NCBI GenBank assembly: GCA_012934845.2
Contig: WNNJ02001104.1
Location: 415,128-479,127, forward strand
Origin: Pomphorhynchus laevis
Taxonomy: Eukaryota > Acanthocephala > Palaeacanthocephala > Echinorhynchida > Pomphorhynchidae
Reading direction: 5' to 3'
DNA length: 64,000 nt
Below are positions 57,287-64,000 of the stretch, piece after piece. Every line of letters begins with the position of its first letter. Within the stretch, counting starts at the first letter, position 1. A program made the position numbers and the translations under genes. The notes beneath the pieces were generated by a model. That model was not told the DNA's origin and made no database searches. It saw only the letters and a program-made list of their open reading frames with translations.

Positions 57287-57375
57287 ACGGCCTCAGGTAC
57301 AGCGGGATCTGAGCCCTCCAGCTAATCCAACACGCCGCTCTTCGACTGAACCACCCGGGGTCTATCACCCCCCGA
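57287..57375. other. GC-rich block of unknown origin
   Basis: About 90 nt of markedly higher GC in AT-rich flanks, with CCACCCGGGG and CACCCCCCG runs. It sits just before a family B fragment. It may be an LTR or SINE-like remnant; no tRNA fold or coding frame is evident. Confidence 0.35.
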
Positions 57376-58095
57376 AGAATCCAGATTAGAGCGTAAAGCG
57401 GATTGAAAAGGGGGTACTGATTGGATGAAGAGAGATAAACGTTGATCTGTATTAAAATGAGGAGTTATAAGAGCTTAGAAAGAGTAGGGAGGAGTGAAAT
57501 TTGGGCGATAGCTAGAAGGAAGTAAGGGATCGAGCGATTGTTTCTTGAGAAACAATCGCGGATTTCCAGTGTAAAAATTGGGCAGGGGTTCGGCAGATGA
57601 GGTTTTGTTGGGCAAAAACATAATGACATATGAAACTTCAGCATGTGCGACAGAAAAAGATGAAAGTGTTTCGGGATGATGATGCGAGGCAGGGAAGAGT
57701 GGGATGATATAAAGACGGTTGTGTGAGAGAGCAACGTGGATGCTTTGGTCTGGAGAAATGACGAATAATCATGAGGATTATGTTGTAAGACGAGGAAGAT
57801 CGAGCAAGGATTGAGTTTAAAGTATGCCAGAGAGACTTAGAGTTGAACGAGGTGATGATTTTATGCTGCCAGAAGGAGTTGCATTTGATACGTAGTAGGT
57901 TGAGATGAAACCTGCGAAGAGCAAGGCAGGAATCCTGGAGAAACAGATAGAGCGAGAGTGTATCACGTTTGAGAGATAGAAATCCTCGTTCAATCGAGAT
58001 TGATTATTTAAAGCAATGGACTCTTTAATATTAGCAATTAAAATGCACCTACCCTGTAGGACACGAAAAACCCTTGCAGCCTTTGTCACGTTCAT
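57376..58095 (-). mobile_element. Family B copy B4, deleted and rearranged
   Basis: From right to left the minus strand has an ORF1 piece (RCILIANIKESIALNNQSRLNED), then an ORF2 linker piece (ALLFAGFISTYYVSNATPSGS, an alternative frame that also occurs in B1), then the RT start near 57480. Parts between are missing. A perfect 12-bp-arm snapback hairpin at 57534-57559 replaces about 22 nt of the B1 sequence. Confidence 0.7.
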
Positions 58096-58215
58096 TTACA
58101 CAGGACAGGAAATTGTAAGCTCTCAAAAGTTCTTATAAGTTCTTGAGTTATTCTTAAGTTCTTGTTTCTTATTTTTCTTTTACGTGGCCATTTGCCACTA
58201 TAAATAACATAAATA
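58096..58215 (+). mobile_element. Possible 3' end of a further related element
   Basis: GTAAGC and, further on, CATTTGCCAC-TATAAATAACATAAATAC recall the A/B tail (GTAAGC ... CGCATTTGCCAC.TTAAATAAAT), but the stem is not conserved and the intervening part differs. Confidence 0.35.
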
Positions 58216-58396
58216 CAATAAATTCAAGTATATATAGCGCAATCTGACAATTTTGAATGCATAATTATTTCTCTCCATTATGTATTCTTTGAGCTAACTC
58301 CTTTTTAGTTACGGCTAGAAATGAGTTAGCCTTGGTCACGACCAATATTGATTCATTAGTGGAGCTCTGAACAATCAGCTGATTATACCTATTCTA

Positions 58397-58815
58397 TCGA
58401 CATGTATCGTGAAATCATCAGCGCTTGTCTGACCAGCGCAACGAGCATGTGACGGATCTTTAGCTTCATTTACTAGCTCTATACACGACATTTGTATATT
58501 ATCAAAGCGGACATCGCTCTCAAGATCGATGCAGCCACCATTGCATTGTTAGTTGGCATTTGCGCTTGAACTAATATCATTAAAAACAGGCATAATATTG
58601 TTATTTTGTTAATCATCAGTTATATTCAGAATTTTATTGCTTTTCGGAATAATGTCACTTCGATTTTTAGAGATAGAATTGTAGAACATACTATTTGAAC
58701 GACGTTGACATTTGGGGAAGGAATATCGATAATTATTGAATGCTCCTGTCCACTTTCTCTTTACGCAAATGTGTTTAGATAGCAACGCTAGTTGCGTTTT
58801 GGGACTTGGACATAA
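58397..58815 (-). pseudogene. Unrecognised degenerate reading frame
   Basis: The minus strand stays in one frame for about 140 codons with only two stops, both TAA (one at 58609-58611), giving stretches such as NSMFYNSISKNRSDIIPKSN and GGCIDLESDVRFDNIQMSC. Codon use looks coding. It is not similar to any family I know; it may be ORF1 of a retroelement, because it borders element C. Confidence 0.4.
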
Positions 58816-59436
58816 TTTATTATTTGTAATTTACGTTTTCTTTCTAAATTGTTTTGTAGAATAAATTTAACATTATAAAAATAGGAAATGTGTTTATGCA
58901 ACGTATCTCATTGAATTCAATCTGTACAGTATCGTTTGTGAGAAAAAAGTTTGTGAGATAAATATATACAATATCAATAACACAAAGAACGATTTTGGAA
59001 GAACGATTTTGGAAGGACGATTTCAGAAGGATTTCATACAAACGATTTCAAAAATCAATTTCACAAGAACGATTCCAGAAAAACGATTTTTGAAATCGCA
59101 TAAATACACAATAACTATATACAATTACAATTATGGACAGACGTAAGGGAAACGACATTCCTGAATTTATATCAAGACAAGAAAGATGTGATGGTGATGG
59201 CTGCAATGCCTGGACTACAGTAGCTGTTCAACATAAAAATGATGATACATTGAGTAGAAGAAAATTCATGTGGTTTTTGTACTGCGTCAATCGTATTTTG
59301 TAATTCATTGACATCAGCAAAGGACAATGCTCATTTTAACTTAAAGACACGTAGGTTTCAAAAACAAATTATTGACAAAGAATCTAGCATATGCCTGAGC
59401 AAAATCACTACGCCGATGTCGTTACACTTCAATTCA

Positions 59437-60155
59437 AATAAAAAAAAGATTTATTTTAACGTGGCAAATGCGTGCCAGCGCACGCTTACATGACCACAAC
59501 AAAACAAGACTGTGAATCAGGTGTCGAGAAGGTGTGAACGGAGGAGGTGTTTGAATGTGATAAAGGAGTGGGCGCGGCGGACGTCGAGAGGGAGTTGATT
59601 CCAGGCGAGTGAGGCGGCGACGAGGAAGGATCGGAGACCGTAGTTGTTGGAGTAATTAGGAACGTGGAGTAAGAGGGTATGACAGGAACGAAGCGATAGC
59701 GAGGTGGGGCGAGTATCGTCTAAGAAAGGAAGGTTGATGAACGATGGGGAGCCGACAGCGATGAGACGAAAGGTAACGAGAAGAAGGCGGAGTTTGATGC
59801 GGATGTGGATGGTGGGCCAGGAGAGTTGGGCAAAATATGTGGATGTGTGGTCGAAGCGACGGAGACGAAAGAGCACTCGAACGGACGGTGTTGATTATTC
59901 GTTGTAGGGGTAGGATGATGGATTTTGGAGAATTGGCGAAAAGGCTAAGGCAGTAATCGATTTTAGGGAAAAGAAGCGATGAAAGAAGTGACATACAAGA
60001 ACGGAAGTCGATAAGGGGGCGGATACGGCGGATGTCACGGAGAATTAAGTTAGATGAGCGGACCTTGTCACGGACGAAGGGTTTAAGGGAAAGGTGATCA
60101 TCGAAATGGAAGCCTAAGAAAGTGAGATTGTGGACTATGGGGATGATCGATGAGG
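59437..60155 (-). mobile_element. Family B copy B3, 5'-truncated, inserted in element C
   Basis: The minus strand covers the last ~230 codons of ORF2 (59517-59876: LFRLRRFDHTSTYFAQLSW ... LLRSHLLDT) and the 3' tail with hairpin GCGTGC-GCTG-GCACGC at about 59470. The 5' end (60155) lies inside the RT. It interrupts ORF1 of C. It is very similar to B1, so it is fairly young. Target duplication not clear. Confidence 0.85.
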
Positions 60156-60954
60156 CAATCAGGAACCAGACGTAATAGATGCTTCAAGTTCGACTTGCAT
60201 TTGGACACGAGGACATAGACATTCACGGACAGTGTATAAACAAAGAAGTAATATCAATGACAGCACTGTGATGACAAATGACAAAGATAAAGTTACACCT
60301 GGGAGTATTACTAATAAATGGACTTCACCTTTATCTGACATATTCGCGGAACACAGTCTTGACAACCACAATATATTGATTTCTACTCCTGTTCCACCAA
60401 ATAATGTATTGAAGCACCCTTTAAGTAGAACGCAGACAAGATACGATGCTAGAGTGTGCAATGATGTGGCACTCGGAAATAAAAATGATATGAAATCCAA
60501 GGATATGACAGATAAGACATTTGTTGAAATTATCAATATTAGGAATCGTGCTAGAAACAGAAATAATTGCGTAATTTTTGCTAATATCACTGAATCTTCT
60601 GCAGACAACGTTCAGACCCGTGTGGATGATGACGTAGTTTCTATTCGTAAGGTCTTTTCGGATATATTCGTTTAGTGTGAAAAAGATATTGCGCGTAGTC
60701 TCAATGTCAAAAGCTTATTTCGTCTTGGTAAAAAAAGCAAAACATAAACCACGATTACTTAAAGTAGTATTTGATTCTGCAGATAATACAAGAGCAGTTT
60801 TAGCTAGAGGTTATCGCTTGAAAGGTAAGACGACAAAAATTTTTAAAGATCTCTCAGTTGAGGAAAGATTGTTGCTTAATAATGCTCGTGCTAATCTAGC
60901 ATTTAGAAGATCGAATGGAGAGACTGATCTAATGATAAGAAATTTTCGAGTAGT

Positions 60955-63857
60955 TTGTCGGCGACCATTCGTGCGTTGGTGAGTTTGGAGAGTTCTTCGA
61001 GGGATTCCATTTTACAATTAGGAAATCTAGCGCGCATTGATATCACATCCAACATTACTACTCAATTACCCTCTGCTTCTGGTATTAGTGTCGCCTATAC
61101 TAATTTAAGGAGTATTTTACCAAAATTTGATGAACTTAAGGCATGGGTCATCTTAAATAAACCAGCGATCCTGGCTCTCACTGAAACATGGCTGCATCGT
61201 GATATCCCCGATGGTTTAATTGCTATTATGGGATATAATTTGGTGAGAGCTGATAGAGAGTCTCGGAAGGGTGGAGGTGTTGCGCTATATATTACGACAT
61301 CCTTAAACATTACTTCCACTCGTAATTTTAAAAATGAACTGGGCACGTGTGAGTTTCACTCAGTCATTGTTTCACACTTCGGAGGTCCCTTAGGTATTGC
61401 CGTATGCTACAGGTCGCCGCAATCATCCGTATTGAGTCATGAATTCTCTACACTAATTAGTCACTGTTCTGAGCTTGAAGAATATCTACTAGTTGGCGAT
61501 TTTAATATACCCTCAGCTGGTCACATCGGGAATTATGTTTTGGATAGTAGTTCTTCCAAGTCAGATGTGGATTTGTGGAATTTTCTTACAAATGATCTCA
61601 TGTTAGAGCAACATGTGCAGTCGCCCATCAGATTCGCGCAAAACCAGGAATCTTGTCTAGATTTGGTATTTTCCAAATTAATTACAAGTGTGGGTAATAT
61701 GAGCTATCAGAGTCCTATTGGATTAAGCGATCATTGCATGATCTTATTCAATTATTTTTCTAGGCGCATGATCCCAAAACTGGAAAATTTGATAGTGTCG
61801 AAAATATCTTGGCAACAAATTGATGAAGACTCATTACGAGAGGCGGCACTAAGAACATCATTCAACTGTGCTAGTGAAGACATTGAGGTAAGGTGGCATG
61901 TTATTGAATCAGGTTTAGTAGCTCTTGCAGATAAGTTTGCACCACTCCGTAGAGTACCAAAAAGTAAAGCTAAATACCCTCCTGGTTTGACACTGAATTG
62001 CGATATGCTCTCAAACATAGGAATCGTCTATTTGAACTAAACCGTCATCAGAATAATTTTAAAAAGCGGTATACAATGTTCCGAAATTTCGTCAATCGCC
62101 TTAAGATTACAAAAAGGCAAAGTTTTGAAGATCAATTAGCTTTACAAATTGATACAGAACCAAAAAAATTTTGGGCTTATGTGAAAGGATCCAGAGCTCT
62201 GCTACCAGCTATTTCATCTTTAAGAGACGGTAACACTCGAGTGACATCGCCAGACAGCATGGCAGAATTGTTTGCATCCGCTTTTGAGCTGACACCAGAT
62301 CCTTTCTCTAGCATATGTGGAGATGCAGCATCACAACAGGTAGAAATTGGTTCTCCAGTTTTAACGATAACAGCACATGAGGTTTTTGTTGAATTGGCTA
62401 GGTTATCTAGATCATCAGCGGCAGGCCCCGATGATATTCACCCCCAACTTCTTAAGTTACTTGCTCCTGTTCTGGCTGAGCCATTAGCCTCCATATTTGA
62501 GCTGAGCTTGCGCATTTCGAAGTTACCTGCTGCCTGGAAAAAAGCGATTGTAGTACCAATTTATAAAAATGGTGAAAAAGATGATCCGAATAACTATAGG
62601 GCAATAAGTCTAACTAGTGTTGTATGCAAAGTGATTGAGCGCATACTAAACAGACGCATATATGATCATTTGAGTTCGCTGAGAATTCTCAATAATGCAC
62701 AGCATGGATTTCGCCCTCGGCGTTCATGTCTTACAAACTTATTACATGCTCGTGAAGATTGGGTTGGACATGTTGCTAACGGGTACTGTATCGACGTAAT
62801 ATTTCTTGACTTTAGTCGGGCTTTTGATAGGGTGCCCCACAAAATGCTAATTTCCACCCTTGAGTCTTATAAAGTCAATCGCTCCATTATAAGCTGGATT
62901 CAAGATTTTCTTAAAGATAGATCCTTTGCTGTTCGTGTAGGTCAATGTCTATCGTCTTATCGTCCTATCACCTCAGGAGTACCACAGGGATCAGTCTTAG
63001 GACCCTTGTTGTTTAACATATTTATAAATCAGCTACTAGATTTAATTGAGGATTGTAGTGTTTTAGCTTTTGCCGGCGATGTAAAGGTATAGAAATTGAT
63101 TAAAACCAACAAGGATCGAAATGATTTTCAAAATATCCTAAACATTGTTTATCGATGGTCTTTAAACACTGGAATTTCATTGAATATTAAAAAGTGTGCA
63201 CATATGAGATTAGGTCATAGCAATGTGAGTCAAGAATATTTTATTGGCGATGAGTTTGTTGTTTCCACGCAGTCCATTCTGGATCTTGGTATAATTGTTC
63301 AAAACAATCTGAAAACACGTGCTAACACTGATAGGATTTGTAACGCAGCAATAAGAATGATCTTTATTCTCAAAAATTGCTTTAAAGATTTATCTCCCGT
63401 TTGTGTTGTGCGTTTATATAATGCTCTTATAAGACCGATATTAGAATATGTGTCGCCAGTAGTCTTTCCGTGTACGCGTACAGAACTTGATCAATTAGAG
63501 CGCATACTTCGACGGTTTACGAAATTATGTCCTCAGGTACGATATCTTCCCTATGAGGCACGAATAAAAAGTTTGAATATGCCGACAGTGCGTGAAAGGT
63601 TCCTTCTTTTCGACCTTCTAGCTATGTATCGACTAGTTAATAAAGATGAAAATTTTCCAGCAAATAGAGTTGAACTCAATGAACGGGATGGACGTAGAGG
63701 GCACTCGAAAGTACTAGTAGTACATGAGCACGGAAAATACCCTCGTCATTTCCGACTGTCTCATCGAGCGGTGAATATTTGGAATCGCCTTCCAGTTGAT
63801 GTCGCTGCGGTGCATACAATCAATGAATTTAAATGCAATATAAAGAACTATTATTAA
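60955..63857 (+). pseudogene. Element C ORF2 (APE endonuclease-RT), inactivated
   Basis: The ATG at 60955 overlaps ORF1 by 28 nt. Endonuclease motifs: TNLRS, LTETWLH, CYRSPQSS, LVGDFNIPS, LDLVFS and LSDHCM. A frameshift near 62030 leads to the RT frame (61998-63092) with GPDDIHPQLL, YKNGEKDDPNNYRAISLTS, DFSRAFDRVPH and SGVPQGSVLGPLLF. Motif C reads AFAGD instead of AFADD, so one catalytic Asp is lost. An in-frame stop at 63090-63092 precedes the C-terminal part (63096-63857: RLYNALIRPILEYVSPVVFP, WNRLPVDV). Confidence 0.88.
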
Positions 63858-63905
63858 TACAGGTCATAGCCATAAGGCTGTTTTGACCGCTCACATAAAA
63901 AAACA

Positions 63906-64000
63906 AATAAATACAAGAAAAAAATCAAAAAAATCGTTCAGTATATATATCAGAACCATGGGTACTGCAGCAACCACCATTCGTTCTCATTTCGAATCCA
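63906..64000. other. Window end, nothing identified
   Basis: A short A-rich run from the element C tail, then unique sequence to the window edge. Confidence 0.5.

Larger units (their letters stand above)
59134..63905 (+). mobile_element. Non-LTR retrotransposon C, nearly full length, inactive
   Basis: ORF1 starts at 59134 (MDRRKGNDIPEF) with C19-x4-C24 and, after a 1-nt frameshift near 59270, CGFC, spaced as in family A. A family B fragment splits ORF1. ORF1 resumes at 60160-60675, then 60677-60982 (LLKVVFDSADNTRAVLARGY, LMIRNFRVV). ORF2 follows with endonuclease and RT. The 3' part has GGTCATAGCC...GGCTGTTTTGACC, a possible stem, and ends in an AAATAAATACAAG tail near 63905. Confidence 0.85.

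Noticed and set aside
1-64000. CRISPR arrays, operons and bacterial-type signals
   Set aside because: The window is eukaryotic; the tandem repeats are 64-213 bp units without spacers.

Overview
This is an AT-rich animal-type nuclear window, probably from an invertebrate. The evidence is spliced GT-AG genes, two conserved animal nuclear proteins, and several families of non-LTR and Penelope-like retroelements. I cannot name the species. Six of the fifteen introns of the main gene are only 43-51 nt and most acceptors read TTTAG or TTTTAG. Tiny introns of this kind are known in nematodes and some other small invertebrates, but this is a weak clue.

Left part (1-27 kb, minus strand): a complete gene for splicing factor SF3B1, the HEAT-repeat scaffold of the U2 snRNP SF3b complex. 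I placed 16 coding exons between 26769 (start) and 1546 (stop). All phases agree and the total is 3912 nt, or 1303 residues, against 1304 in human. The long introns hold non-coding AT-rich repeats and dead elements: a Penelope-like element with its GIY-YIG nuclease in front of the RT, the tail of a second Penelope-like element with the usual order, a duplicated Penelope fragment, a broken ubiquilin retrocopy, an LTR-less RT remnant, and tandem repeats of 64, 209 and 213 bp.

Middle part (27-44.5 kb): a nest of non-LTR retrotransposons. Two related families, here called A and B, have an ORF1 with an RRM-like C-terminus and an ORF2 with an APE-type endonuclease and RT, which overlap by 37 nt. 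Copy B1 (about 37310-41216) has an uninterrupted 965-residue ORF2 with every catalytic motif I could check. Copy A1 (29262 to about 33600, minus) has a complete ORF1 with a C4 zinc-finger-like motif and a broken ORF2. Families A and B share a 3'-terminal stem-loop with a compensatory base change.

Right part: a single-exon ubinuclein-like gene (46459-47868, plus), encoding a subunit type of the HIRA histone H3.3 chaperone complex. It is followed by another retrotransposon nest (48.6-64 kb). There element E was split by copy A2, which left a short target duplication; taking A2 out rejoins the E reading frame. Element C was split by a fragment of family B and has lost one of its RT catalytic aspartates. 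Short perfect hairpins with arms of 11-25 bp are scattered through the window; at least three sit where retroelement sequence is rearranged.
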